Assembly: GCF_014836635.1 (NCBI RefSeq)
Contig: NZ_JACSQL010000018.1
Location: 1 to 62,875 of the forward strand
DNA: 62,875 bases
Direction of reading: 5' to 3'
From: Paenibacillus gallinarum
GTDB lineage: Bacteria; Bacillota; Bacilli; Paenibacillales; Paenibacillaceae
In this document: positions 8,207 through 17,217 of the stretch, one piece after another
How the letters are laid out: each line of letters starts with the position of its first letter
Numbering within the stretch: the stretch's first letter is position 1
Notes under the pieces: model-generated
What the model was told of the DNA's origin: nothing
What the model saw: only the letters and a program-made list of their open reading frames with translations
The model's database searches: none
Made by a program: the position numbers and the translations under genes

Positions 8207-9283
8207 ATGAAAGAATCGAGCCAACTGGATAAAATGAATGAGTTGTTACGTTTGGTTGCACCGGGAACGCCTTTCCGCGAAGGGCTTGAAAATGTGCTTC
8301 GTGCAAAAACGGGTGCATTGATTGTTGTCGGTTACAGTCCAGAAGTCATGGAAGTAGTGGATGGTGGATTTTCGATTAATTGTGATTTTTCACCGAACTA
8401 TTTATATGAACTTGCCAAGATGGATGGTGCTATTATTCTTAGCGAAGATTTGAAACGGATATTGTATGCAAATACACAGTTAATTCCCGATTCCTCCATT
8501 TCTTCATCCGAAACAGGTATTCGTCACCGTACGGCAGAACGTGTAGCGAAACAGACGGGAAAGCTGGTTGTTTCCATTTCGCAAAGACGGAATATCATCA
8601 CTCTTTACCAAGGAACGCTGCGTTATGCATTGAAGGAAATTGGAGTTATTTTAACAAAAGCCAATCAGGCGATTCAAACTTTGGAGAAATATAAAGCAGT
8701 CTTAAACCAGTCACTCACAAATCTGAGTGCATCCGAGTTTGAAGAATTGGTTACGATTCCTGAAGTAATCAACGTAATACAGCGCGTGGAAATGGTGCTG
8801 AGAATCAAGATGGAAATTAAACGCTATATTAATGAACTGGGCAATGAAGGACGCCTCATTAACATGCAGATGGAAGAACTTGTTGCGAATACAGAAGAGG
8901 AAGCTTGGCTTTTGTATAAGGATTATGCCAAAGATAACAGTGATGAGAAGATCAAAGACATTATTAACGGCTTAAAACGATCTACAGATGATGAGTTGCT
9001 TGATACCCATCATATTGGCCGGCTTCTCGGATATGGTGCTGCTGCGGCTGCTTCTGAAGAATCAGTAGCTCCAAGAGGGTACCGAGTTTTAAGCAAAATT
9101 CCAAGATTGCCTAATGTCATTATTCATAATTTAGTTGAAGAATTTGAAAGATTACCACATGTAATTATGGCTACGATTGAGGAACTTGATGAAGTGGACG
9201 GTATTGGTGAAGTTCGTGCTCGAACGATCAAGGATGGCTTGAAGCGTCTGCAAGAGCAGATGTTTATTGATCGGCAAATGTAA
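8207..9283 (+). CDS. disA: DNA integrity scanning protein DisA, diadenylate cyclase
   Basis: DisA makes cyclic di-AMP from two ATP and slows when it meets branched DNA. The 358-residue protein has the diadenylate cyclase signatures DGA at 73-75 and GIRHRTAERV at about 105-114, a helical spine, and a C-terminal helix-hairpin-helix region (EVDGIGEVRARTIKDGL) for DNA binding. The length is typical. It follows radA by 14 bases and is surely cotranscribed. In spore formers the signal delays sporulation when DNA is damaged; that role is inferred from family knowledge. Confidence 0.96.
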   Translation: MKESSQLDKMNELLRLVAPGTPFREGLENVLRAKTGALIVVGYSPEVMEVVDGGFSINCDFSPNYLYELAKMDGAIILSEDLKRILYANTQLIPDSSISSSETGIRHRTAERVAKQTGKLVVSISQRRNIITLYQGTLRYALKEIGVILTKANQAIQTLEKYKAVLNQSLTNLSASEFEELVTIPEVINVIQRVEMVLRIKMEIKRYINELGNEGRLINMQMEELVANTEEEAWLLYKDYAKDNSDEKIKDIINGLKRSTDDELLDTHHIGRLLGYGAAAAASEESVAPRGYRVLSKIPRLPNVIIHNLVEEFERLPHVIMATIEELDEVDGIGEVRARTIKDGLKRLQEQMFIDRQM

Positions 9284-9348
9284 AGTTGTAAAGTTGTTTA
9301 GCTTAGATTTAGAAGAAAATTGTACAGTTACACTTACGAGGTGACGTG

Positions 9349-10074
9349 ATGATAACAAAATCAATTCCGAACTTGTTTACCTTAGGTAATCTATCTCTCG
9401 GAATGATTGCCATTCTGCTGGCATCCGAGGGTCGTTACAGTTTAGCAGCGATTATGGTTGTTGTAGCGATGCTGATGGATGGACTGGATGGTCGAATTGC
9501 TAGAGCTTTAAATGCTCAAAGTGATTTTGGCAAAGAGCTTGATTCCTTATCGGATATGATCTCTTTTGGGGCTGCACCGGCTTATATAATGTACAGCGTT
9601 TCATTTCAGGAGGCTCCTATCGCTCTCGCTTGGATTGTAACGTGTCTGTTCCCGATATGCGGGGCCTTGAGGCTGGCTCGCTTTAATGTACGGCCTGGGA
9701 TTCCTGGGTACTTTACAGGGCTTCCTATTCCTGCTGCGGGCGGTGTACTTGCGACCTTGTCTTTATTCAGTAAAGATATTTCTGCACCATTCATGATGAT
9801 TGCAACTTTGTTGCTTGCTTATTTGATGATTAGTTCGTTGAAATATCCTAACCTGAAAAAAGTGGGGCTTCCTAAAAAAGCAGTATGGATTGCTCCGCTC
9901 GTTGTTCTTTTTTCTATTGCACTTGCGGTACTATTCTCAGAGCAACTATCTATGTTTGTATTTATACCTCTTGTACTTTATGCCGTATATGGTATGACTC
10001 ATAATATTGATCTTATTCTATCCCGAAATCGCAAGAAGAAAAAGAAAAGAGAAAGAGATGAAACTTCTCTCTAA
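9349..10074 (+). CDS. pssA: CDP-diacylglycerol--serine O-phosphatidyltransferase
   Basis: This membrane enzyme makes phosphatidylserine from CDP-diacylglycerol and serine, the first step to phosphatidylethanolamine. The 241-residue protein carries the CDP-alcohol phosphotransferase signature DGLDGRIAR followed by FGKELDSLSD (pattern DGxxAR-x8-GxxxDxxxD) and several hydrophobic segments. ATG at 9349 is preferred over GTG at 9346 because the GAGGTG site would be only two bases from the GTG. No psd gene is visible nearby. A terminator follows. The basic, lysine-rich tail is probably cytoplasmic. Confidence 0.93.
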   Translation: MITKSIPNLFTLGNLSLGMIAILLASEGRYSLAAIMVVVAMLMDGLDGRIARALNAQSDFGKELDSLSDMISFGAAPAYIMYSVSFQEAPIALAWIVTCLFPICGALRLARFNVRPGIPGYFTGLPIPAAGGVLATLSLFSKDISAPFMMIATLLLAYLMISSLKYPNLKKVGLPKKAVWIAPLVVLFSIALAVLFSEQLSMFVFIPLVLYAVYGMTHNIDLILSRNRKKKKKRERDETSL

Positions 10075-10109
10075 GCTCAAATAGAAATCATTATAAATTA
10101 TCATAAGAA

Positions 10110-10153
10110 AAAGCATTTACCCTTCCTGGTATGGAGAGGTAAATGCTTTTTTA
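10110..10153 (+). terminator. Terminator after pssA
   Basis: AAAGCATTTACC pairs with GGTAAATGCTTT around a 16-base loop, followed by a T-rich run. It lies between convergent genes and the A-run on the other side could let it serve both. Confidence 0.88.
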
Positions 10154-10216
10154 TTTTTTATATTCACTCTTTGAGTCGATTGATTGTCTGTGTATGACTA
10201 AAAGCTACTTGTGAGA

Positions 10217-10612
10217 TCAGGAGAGGTTGAAGATACCCAGTGTAGAACACTTTTTCGCTTCATTTTCAAGCACCTCTTCTAACTGAATATTAAGTAGGTT
10301 GCATAGTGCTGACATGTAGAACAGATTACGTCCAAGTTCAGAGCTGATGACTTCTTTACACTGGTCACACAGATCACCATGTACATGTGTTTGTACCGAA
10401 GATTTGGCATCTTCTAGATCGCCATTATGAGCGTAAGATTGCTTGGTTGCATGCAGTTCAATACAACCACAGTCAGTAATGGCTTTGGAAACAGCCCGGT
10501 TAACAGAAGCATCCGCTTGTCCATTCTTGGACAAAACGTCAATTAGACTTCGGTGGCGGAGCAACAGTTCGGATACTTGGTTCTGAAATGTTTGCAAACT
10601 TGATGCGCTCAT
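10217..10612 (-). CDS. Conserved Gram-positive protein of unknown function
   Basis: This 131-residue protein is read against its neighbours, with GAGGTG about ten bases before its ATG. It has a helical N-terminus (FQNQVSELLLRHRSLIDVLS), a CGC tripeptide, a CDQC pair, and a C-terminal helix (GRNLFYMSALCNLLNIQ) that recalls MazG-like folds. I associate it from memory with small proteins found beside radA-disA and the PIN/TRAM gene in related genomes, often labelled DUF1573, but could not check this. Five cysteines suggest metal binding, unproven. No function is assigned. Confidence 0.75.
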   Translation of the reverse strand: MSASSLQTFQNQVSELLLRHRSLIDVLSKNGQADASVNRAVSKAITDCGCIELHATKQSYAHNGDLEDAKSSVQTHVHGDLCDQCKEVISSELGRNLFYMSALCNLLNIQLEEVLENEAKKCSTLGIFNLS

Positions 10613-10804
10613 ATTTTATTTTCACCTCGGGTTATCAGTTGAACTTATTATATGACAGTAGACAAACCATTTTCAACCATGATTTACAATATAGAGAAAA
10701 TGACAATCGTACGATTAACGTGAAAAATACCTTCTGACCACGATTAGGACCTAAAAAATTGGTTCATACTGGATAAAGAAAAGCAATTAAGGAGGTGTAG
10801 GGAC

Positions 10805-11893
10805 GTGTGGAGAAAGCTTGTTTTTATTTTTACGGGGCTTTGCGGAGCATGGTCTGGTTATGCGCTTTATTATTCAGTAGGACAAACGATCCCTTGGTTA
10901 AGTGAGGGAACAAGTACATTCAGAGTAGGTTTGGCATTAACACTGTTTATGTTAATTGGTGCTGTATTTTTTGTTCTGTTAAGTAGGATGCTTGGTTCAC
11001 TTCTTGATTTACGGGTAGAAGAAGGAGTTTCCAAACTTGCACGGGTTCCGATGGGAGAACTTGCAGCAGGAGCACTGGGGCTAGGTATAGGTTTATTGTT
11101 CTCGTTACTTCTTTATCCCTCGCTTAACTGGCTTGGCAGACCAGGGGACTTACTTCAAGTGGCGCTTATGCTCATATTCGGTTATATGGGTCTTCGGGTT
11201 GGGCTTGCCAAAAAAGAAGATTTGGGTTCGTTCTGGACTTCAGGAAGATGGAATACAGGTACAGTGAATGAGGAAAGGCGCATTGAAGAACATAAAATCC
11301 TCGATACGAGTGTGATTATTGATGGCCGGATCGCTGATATATGTAAAACCGGGTTTATTGAAGGGACCATTGTAATCCCTGAATTTGTACTGGAAGAGTT
11401 ACAGCATATTGCAGATTCCTCTGATCTTCTAAAAAGAAATCGCGGACGCCGAGGGCTCGATATTTTAAATAAAATCCAGAAAGAACTGGAGATTAAAGTC
11501 CTGATCTATGAGGGTGATTTTGAAGAAATCTCTGAGGTAGACAGCAAGCTTGTAAAATTAGCGAAAGTCCTGCAGGGAAAAGTAGTGACAAACGATTTTA
11601 ACCTTAATAAAGTATGTGAACTACAGGGTGTTTCTGTCCTTAATATCAATGATCTTGCTAATGCAGTGAAGCCTGTTGTACTTCCTGGTGAGGAAATTAT
11701 GGTTCAGATTATTAAAGATGGAAAAGAACACGGTCAAGGTGTAGCCTATTTAGATGATGGAACGATGATTGTCGTTGAAGGCGGACGCGAGTATATCGGT
11801 ACAATGATGGAAGTCCTGGTGACGAGTGTACTACAAACTTCTGCAGGACGAATGATTTTTGCCAAGCCGAAACTGTTGGAAAAAGCGCAATAA
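10805..11893 (+). CDS. PIN/TRAM domain membrane protein (YacL family)
   Basis: The GTG start follows GGAGGTG by seven bases. The 362-residue protein has about four N-terminal membrane segments (residues 5-130), a PIN nuclease-like domain beginning at HKILDTSVIIDGRIADI (acidic residues expected at a PIN active site) and a C-terminal TRAM-like RNA-binding domain (GQGVAYLDDGTMIVVEGG). The family is conserved beside ispD in Firmicutes, but its physiological target is not established. It is separated from ispD by 73 bases and probably shares its transcript. Confidence 0.9.
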   Translation: MWRKLVFIFTGLCGAWSGYALYYSVGQTIPWLSEGTSTFRVGLALTLFMLIGAVFFVLLSRMLGSLLDLRVEEGVSKLARVPMGELAAGALGLGIGLLFSLLLYPSLNWLGRPGDLLQVALMLIFGYMGLRVGLAKKEDLGSFWTSGRWNTGTVNEERRIEEHKILDTSVIIDGRIADICKTGFIEGTIVIPEFVLEELQHIADSSDLLKRNRGRRGLDILNKIQKELEIKVLIYEGDFEEISEVDSKLVKLAKVLQGKVVTNDFNLNKVCELQGVSVLNINDLANAVKPVVLPGEEIMVQIIKDGKEHGQGVAYLDDGTMIVVEGGREYIGTMMEVLVTSVLQTSAGRMIFAKPKLLEKAQ

Positions 11894-11966
11894 AGCGTTA
11901 TGATGGAGAGTAAGTGTCCATGTACTGGATACTGACAGATGACGGACAAGGCAGGGGTTAATGCAC

Positions 11967-12662
11967 ATGACGAAATCATGGGGGGCAGTCATTGTCGCAG
12001 CAGGAAGAGGCTCACGAATGAAGACAAGTGAGAGCAAACAGTTTCTGCTGCTGCAAGACAAGCCCATTTTTATACATACACTTGAAGTGTTTAACCGCAT
12101 ACCTATGATTAAGGATATCATTGTGGTAACTGGTGCGCCCGATGTAAAGCGGTGTGAAGAATGGATTAAGCAATCTGGACTTCATGACCATCGTACTTTC
12201 GTTGTTGCAGGAGGGAAGGAACGACAAGATTCGGTCTATGCGGGTCTTCAGAAGCTTGAGACGGATTATGTACTCATCCACGATGGCGTTCGTCCTTTTG
12301 TCCAGCCAGATCACATTGAGGCTTGCATGAAGGCGGCAGAACAATTTGGAGCTGCAGTGCTTGCTGTTCCTGTCAAAGATACAATTAAGCAGGTAAGTAC
12401 AGATGGAATGATAACTGCGACCCCCGATCGGAGCAGTCTGTGGAGCATTCAAACCCCACAGGCTTTTCGTCTTTCGGATGTAATAGAGGCGCATAAACTG
12501 GCGATAGAATCAGGTTTTGCGGGAACAGATGATGCTATGCTGGTTGAACGTCTGGGAAGACAGGTTAAGATTGTAGAGGGCAGTTATACTAATATCAAGA
12601 TTACAACACCGGAAGATCTAGATTATGCTGCATTTATGCAAAAAGGGGAGAGAGAACAATGA
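11967..12662 (+). CDS. ispD: 2-C-methyl-D-erythritol 4-phosphate cytidylyltransferase
   Basis: IspD couples CTP to methylerythritol phosphate in the non-mevalonate isoprenoid pathway. The 231-residue protein has the nucleotide-binding loop AAGRGSRM near residues 12-19, the HDGVRPF motif near 104 and the TPQAFR motif near 157. The ATG at 11967 is nine bases after AGGGG; the ATG at 11961 would be only three bases away. Its stop overlaps the ispF start as ATGA, giving translational coupling with the gene for a later step of the same pathway. Confidence 0.95.
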   Translation: MTKSWGAVIVAAGRGSRMKTSESKQFLLLQDKPIFIHTLEVFNRIPMIKDIIVVTGAPDVKRCEEWIKQSGLHDHRTFVVAGGKERQDSVYAGLQKLETDYVLIHDGVRPFVQPDHIEACMKAAEQFGAAVLAVPVKDTIKQVSTDGMITATPDRSSLWSIQTPQAFRLSDVIEAHKLAIESGFAGTDDAMLVERLGRQVKIVEGSYTNIKITTPEDLDYAAFMQKGEREQ

Positions 12663-13147
12663 TTCGAGTAGGACAAGGTTTTGATGTCCATCAGTTGGTG
12701 GAAGGCAGGCCATGTATTATCGGCGGTGTAACGATTCCTTATGAAAAAGGCTTAATTGGTCACTCTGATGCCGATGTATTACTGCATGCGATCAGCGATG
12801 CAATCCTCGGCGCACTAGGTTTGGGGGATATCGGCAAACATTTTCCTGATACGGATCCTGTATTTAAGGATGCTGACAGCTTGAAGCTGCTGGAGCGAGT
12901 ATGGGAACTTGCAGAAGAGCGTGGTTATAAGCTTGGAAATATTGATTCTACTATTATTGCACAAAAGCCAAAAATGGCTCCTTATATTCCGCAAATGGCT
13001 GAGATTATCGCAAAGGCACTACATGCTGAGGTATCGCAAGTGAACGTAAAAGCAACGACAACAGAACAGTTAGGTTTTACAGGACGAGGAGAAGGAATCG
13101 CCGCGCAATCGGTTGTCTGCCTGATCCAACCTGTGCTATCATCTTGA
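12659..13147 (+). CDS. ispF: 2-C-methyl-D-erythritol 2,4-cyclodiphosphate synthase
   Basis: IspF cyclises the CDP-methylerythritol phosphate intermediate with release of CMP. The 162-residue protein has the metal-binding DVHQL motif at 9-13, the GHSDADVLLHA motif near 35-45, and the TTTEQLGFTGRGEGIA stretch near 133-148 typical of the family. The start overlaps the ispD stop by four bases (ATGA). gltX follows after 24 bases with its own GGAGGGG site. Confidence 0.96.
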   Translation: MIRVGQGFDVHQLVEGRPCIIGGVTIPYEKGLIGHSDADVLLHAISDAILGALGLGDIGKHFPDTDPVFKDADSLKLLERVWELAEERGYKLGNIDSTIIAQKPKMAPYIPQMAEIIAKALHAEVSQVNVKATTTEQLGFTGRGEGIAAQSVVCLIQPVLSS

Positions 13148-13171
13148 GATAAACAATTCGGAGGGGATATT

Positions 13172-14626
13172 ATGAGCACGGAAGTCCGCGTGCGTTACGC
13201 GCCAAGCCCGACAGGTCATTTACATATTGGGAATGCCAGAACGGCGCTTTTTAATTATTTGTATGCTAGAAACCAAGGTGGAAAATTTATCATTCGTATC
13301 GAAGATACCGATGTGAAACGGAACGTGGAGGGTGGAGAAGAAAGTCAGCTCAAATACCTGAAATGGCTCGGTATGGAATGGGATGAAAGTGTAGATGTAC
13401 CGGGAGAATACGGTCCTTACCGTCAAACGGAACGTCTTGATATTTATCGTGAATATTGGCAGGAACTTATTGACCGTGGTCTTGCTTACTTCTGCTACTG
13501 TACGGAGGAAGAACTCGAGCAGGAGAGAGAAGAGCAAACAGCCCGCGGAGAAACTCCGCGCTACTCTGGTAAACACCGGAATTTAACGGAAGAACAGCGT
13601 AAGGCATTTGAAGCAGAAGGCCGTGTACCAAGCGTGCGTTTCCGTGTACCGGATGAAAAAGTTTATACTTTTGATGATATGGTAAAAGGAACGATCTCTT
13701 TTAATTCGAAAGAGTCCGGCGACTTTGTTATTGTCAAAAAAGATGGAATCCCTACGTATAACTTTGCAGTTGTAGTAGATGATTATTTAATGAAGATCAC
13801 TCATGTTCTGCGTGGTGAAGATCATATCTCTAATACACCAAGACAGCTCATGATTTACGAAGCTCTTGGATGGGAACCTCCGATCTTTGGTCATATGACA
13901 CTGATCGTGAATGAGAATCACAAAAAACTCAGTAAACGGGATGAGTCAATCATTCAATTTATTGAGCAGTACGATAAACTGGGATACTTGCCGGAAGCGA
14001 TGTTTAACTTCATTTCCTTATTAGGCTGGTCTCCGGAAGGTGAAGAGGAGATTTACAGCAAAGATGAGCTGATTAAGATCTTTGATCCAAACCGTCTTTC
14101 GAAATCCCCGGCTGTATTTGATACAAACAAACTGGCTCATTTAAATAATACGTATATCAAAAATGCGGACACGGATCGGATTGCTAAACTTGCTATCCCT
14201 CATTTGCAAAAAGCAGAACTGTTGCCTGCTGAACTTAGTCCAGAACAAGAAAGCTGGGCCAAGGAATTGGTAGCTCTCTATCAAGAGCAAATGACGGCTG
14301 CCTCTGATATCGTGGAACTATCTGCCTTGTTCTTCAAAGAAGAAGTGGAATTTGAAGGTGACGCGGCTGCCATCCTGGAGGAGGAACAAGTTCCTGTTGT
14401 TCTTCGTGCTTTTGCTGATAAAGTAGCAGTAGAAGAAGATTTTTCAGCGCCCCGTATGGCTGCACTTATTAAAGAAGTTCAGAAAGAAACAGGCTTTAAA
14501 GGGAAACAACTCTTTATGCCAATTCGTGTGGCTCTAACGGGTCAGACGCATGGACGAGATTTGAATAAGACCATTTATTTGCTAGGCCGTGAAAAGGTAA
14601 TTTCTCGTCTGAATGCACGACTGTAG
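13172..14626 (+). CDS. gltX: Glutamate--tRNA ligase
   Basis: GltX charges tRNA-Glu; in most Firmicutes it also mischarges tRNA-Gln, which GatCAB then corrects. The 484-residue class I synthetase has the HIGH-type motif HIGN at 18-21 and the KMSKS-type motif KLSKRDES near 250. Family segments IRIEDTD and EALGW are present. It is the last gene of the ispD-ispF-gltX group and precedes the T-box leader of cysE-cysS, as in Bacillus. No strong terminator separates it from the next promoter. Confidence 0.96.
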   Translation: MSTEVRVRYAPSPTGHLHIGNARTALFNYLYARNQGGKFIIRIEDTDVKRNVEGGEESQLKYLKWLGMEWDESVDVPGEYGPYRQTERLDIYREYWQELIDRGLAYFCYCTEEELEQEREEQTARGETPRYSGKHRNLTEEQRKAFEAEGRVPSVRFRVPDEKVYTFDDMVKGTISFNSKESGDFVIVKKDGIPTYNFAVVVDDYLMKITHVLRGEDHISNTPRQLMIYEALGWEPPIFGHMTLIVNENHKKLSKRDESIIQFIEQYDKLGYLPEAMFNFISLLGWSPEGEEEIYSKDELIKIFDPNRLSKSPAVFDTNKLAHLNNTYIKNADTDRIAKLAIPHLQKAELLPAELSPEQESWAKELVALYQEQMTAASDIVELSALFFKEEVEFEGDAAAILEEEQVPVVLRAFADKVAVEEDFSAPRMAALIKEVQKETGFKGKQLFMPIRVALTGQTHGRDLNKTIYLLGREKVISRLNARL

Positions 14627-14666
14627 AACAAGAGTAATAAAGTAATCAAACGAATGTTTCTTGTTC

Positions 14667-14695
14667 TTGTCAGCAGGGGTTCTTTTCGTTAAGAT
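14667..14695 (+). promoter_or_regulatory. Promoter of the cysE-cysS operon
   Basis: TTGTCA and TAAGAT with 17-bp spacing lie about 25-50 bases before the T-box stem I. Confidence 0.75.
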
Positions 14696-14719
14696 ATAAG
14701 AAATAATAGTGTAACGATT

Positions 14720-15030
14720 ATTCAATAGCTATGATCAGGAGAAGTAGGCGGTGTGGTTGTGAACCAGAGAAGATAACCAGGTAAGGCCTGAGGGCCTTCG
14801 AGGCTGGAAGTTATCTCACAATATGTCGATCGAAATGCGCCTGGGAGCTGCGCTTCCGAACCTGGCCCCTTGTAGCAATAAACAAGGCACGGCAGGTAGG
14901 TGGCGACGCGTCGTCCTCGTTATCGGACGTTCAAAGATAGTTATGCTCATTCTGAACATAACTAAGCAGAGTGGAACCGCGGACTTATGACGCCTCTGCA
15001 GCCTATATGGGCTGCAGAGGCGTTTTTTTC
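14720..15030 (+). promoter_or_regulatory. T-box riboswitch, cysteine-specific, with terminator
   Basis: This leader fills most of the 463-base gap before cysE. Stem I contains an AGTA loop-E strand (14743-14746) and, opposite, GAA followed by TGC (14836-14838), the likely Cys specifier. The T-box sequence AGAGTGGAACCGCGG is at 14968-14982. Its TGGA (14972-14975) would pair with an UCCA tRNA end, and U73 is the discriminator of tRNA-Cys. GCAGAG (14966-14971) can pair with CTCTGC (14994-14999) as antiterminator. The competing terminator is a 13-bp stem (14991-15022) with seven T. Uncharged tRNA-Cys should allow readthrough. Confidence 0.93.
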
Positions 15031-15089
15031 ATAGACCTGCAAGCAATACGAAATTAAGACGGTGCTTGGTGCCAAAGAGGGGAACAGAC

Positions 15090-15773
15090 ATGTTTAGAAA
15101 AATGAAATCGGATATTCAGGCAGTAATTGATAACGATCCCGCAGCTAGAAGCTGGTTTGAGGTCATCTTTACGTATTCCGGCTTGCATGCAATCTGGGCT
15201 CACCGACTGGCTCACCGTTTTTACCGTAGAGGATGGTTTGCCTTAGCGAGAACCATTTCCCAAGCGAGTCGTTTTATGACAGGGATTGAAATACACCCCG
15301 GTGCTACGATTGGTGAAAGGCTTTTTATAGATCATGGCATGGGTGTAGTAATAGGAGAAACGTGCGAGATTGGTGATGACGTTGTTATCTATCAGGGAGT
15401 AACTTTAGGAGGAACAGGAAAAGAAAAAGGAAAACGGCATCCGACCATAGGGAATAATGTCGTAATTTCATCCGGTTCCAACGTACTCGGTTCGTTTAAA
15501 GTGGGGGATTACAGTAATATTGGAGCCAATTCTGTAGTCCTGAAAGAAGTTCCTCCAAACAGCACAGTCGTTGGCATCCCAGGGCGTGTAGTGAAACAGG
15601 ATGGTAAACGAATTGATCGTTTAAGTCAGCAGCTTCCTGATCCTATTATTGATTCCATGCGTGAACTCCAGCTCGAGATCTATGAACTTCGGGAAGAGCT
15701 AAAAAAGCTGAAATCTTTGCAACAGCAGGACTGCCTTGAAAAAGAACCGGTGGTTCGTGGTAACAAAGTATAA
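15090..15773 (+). CDS. cysE: Serine O-acetyltransferase
   Basis: CysE makes O-acetylserine from serine and acetyl-CoA, the carbon skeleton for cysteine. The 227-residue protein has an N-terminal helical part and a left-handed beta helix of hexapeptide repeats (GATIGERLFIDHGMGVVIGE, then GDDVVIYQGVTLGG). The ATG at 15090 follows AGAGGGGA by about seven bases; an upstream TTG at 15066 would be unsupported. It lies behind the cysteine T-box with cysS, so supply and charging of cysteine are tied to the level of uncharged tRNA-Cys. Confidence 0.95.
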   Translation: MFRKMKSDIQAVIDNDPAARSWFEVIFTYSGLHAIWAHRLAHRFYRRGWFALARTISQASRFMTGIEIHPGATIGERLFIDHGMGVVIGETCEIGDDVVIYQGVTLGGTGKEKGKRHPTIGNNVVISSGSNVLGSFKVGDYSNIGANSVVLKEVPPNSTVVGIPGRVVKQDGKRIDRLSQQLPDPIIDSMRELQLEIYELREELKKLKSLQQQDCLEKEPVVRGNKV

Positions 15774-15819
15774 ACGTGGTACAATATAATGATGGAAAAG
15801 ATCGAAAGGAATGTGACTG

Positions 15820-17217
15820 ATGACGCTTCAAATCTATAATACGCTCACAAGGCATAAAGATACTTTTGTTCCTCAGGAACCGGGGAAAGTAAAAATGTAC
15901 GTCTGCGGACCGACTGTGTATGATTATATTCATATTGGTAATGCAAGACCAATGATTTTTTTCGACGTTGTTCGCAGTTACCTTGAGGTGATTGGTAATG
16001 ATGTGAATTATGTCGTGAACTTCACGGACGTAGATGATAAATTGATTAAAAAAGCAGATCAACTTGGTACGACGGTACCGGAAGTAGCGGATCGTTTTAT
16101 TCAAGCATACTACGAAGATCTAGATGGTTTAGGGATCCCGAGAGCAACACATAATCCTCGTGTAACCGAGAATATGAATTTGATTATTGACTTTATTAAG
16201 CAACTTGAGGATGAAGGGGTCGCTTATGAAAAAGGCGGCGATGTGTACTACCGTACTCACAAATTCCCGGATTACGGTAAACTGTCCAAACAGAATCTCG
16301 ATGAACTTCAGTTTGGAATTCGGATTGGTGTCGATGAGCGTAAAGAACATCCACAAGATTTTGTTTTGTGGAAAGCGGCAAAGCCAGGCGAAATTTTCTG
16401 GGATAGCCCGTGGGGGAAAGGTCGTCCAGGCTGGCATATTGAATGCTCTGCAATGGCCCGTAACATCTTGGGGGATACACTGGATATTCACGGCGGAGGA
16501 CAAGATTTGCAATTCCCGCATCACGAATGTGAAGTAGCTCAATCCGAAGTGTTAACAGGAAAACCTCTCGCAAATTACTGGATGCATAACGGTTTTATCC
16601 GTATTGATAACGAGAAAATGTCGAAATCACTCGGTAACGGTATCCTTGTAAAAGATTTGCGTGAGCAGTACAGAAGAGAAGCTATTCGATATTTCATGCT
16701 TTCGACACATTATCGGAATCCACTTAATTTCAGTGAAGATATTATGGAACAGGCTGAAAATAGTGTGGATCGGATCGCCAATGCGGTTAATAACATGAAA
16801 CACCGTCTGAATACAGTCACAATTAACGAAGCGATTCCGCAAGAGCGGGAGGCGAAAATTGCAGAAATTCGTGATCAATTTCACGAAAAAATGCAGGATG
16901 ATTTTAATACACCAGATGCGATTACTGCTGTTTTTGAGTGGGTAAATGAAGCGAACATGCTTCTTCAGGCAGAAGTAGTTAACCGCGCTGAACTTGAAGC
17001 AATGCTTGCGTTGTTTGACGAAATGAATGCGGTACTTCGCGTGTATACCGAAGAGCAAGATGAACTTCATGCCGATGTAGAGAAGCTGATCCATGAGCGT
17101 GCGGAAGCTCGTAAGGCAAAGGACTGGGCTCGTTCTGATGAGATTCGCGATGAGCTGGCAGATATGGGGATCGTTATTGAAGATACACCACAAGGTGTAA
17201 GATGGCGGCGCAAATGA
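15820..17217 (+). CDS. cysS: Cysteine--tRNA ligase
   Basis: CysS charges tRNA-Cys. The 465-residue class I synthetase begins with the family N-terminus; it has the zinc-site cysteine in KMYVCGPTVYD, the HIGN motif near 37, the GWHIECS region near 206 with a second zinc ligand, the HHECE segment and the KMSKSLGN motif near 266. AAAGGAATG precedes the ATG. It is the second gene behind the T-box, and its 3' end overlaps mrnC by 16 bases, so the RNA-processing genes downstream are likely under the same control. Confidence 0.96.
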   Translation: MTLQIYNTLTRHKDTFVPQEPGKVKMYVCGPTVYDYIHIGNARPMIFFDVVRSYLEVIGNDVNYVVNFTDVDDKLIKKADQLGTTVPEVADRFIQAYYEDLDGLGIPRATHNPRVTENMNLIIDFIKQLEDEGVAYEKGGDVYYRTHKFPDYGKLSKQNLDELQFGIRIGVDERKEHPQDFVLWKAAKPGEIFWDSPWGKGRPGWHIECSAMARNILGDTLDIHGGGQDLQFPHHECEVAQSEVLTGKPLANYWMHNGFIRIDNEKMSKSLGNGILVKDLREQYRREAIRYFMLSTHYRNPLNFSEDIMEQAENSVDRIANAVNNMKHRLNTVTINEAIPQEREAKIAEIRDQFHEKMQDDFNTPDAITAVFEWVNEANMLLQAEVVNRAELEAMLALFDEMNAVLRVYTEEQDELHADVEKLIHERAEARKAKDWARSDEIRDELADMGIVIEDTPQGVRWRRK

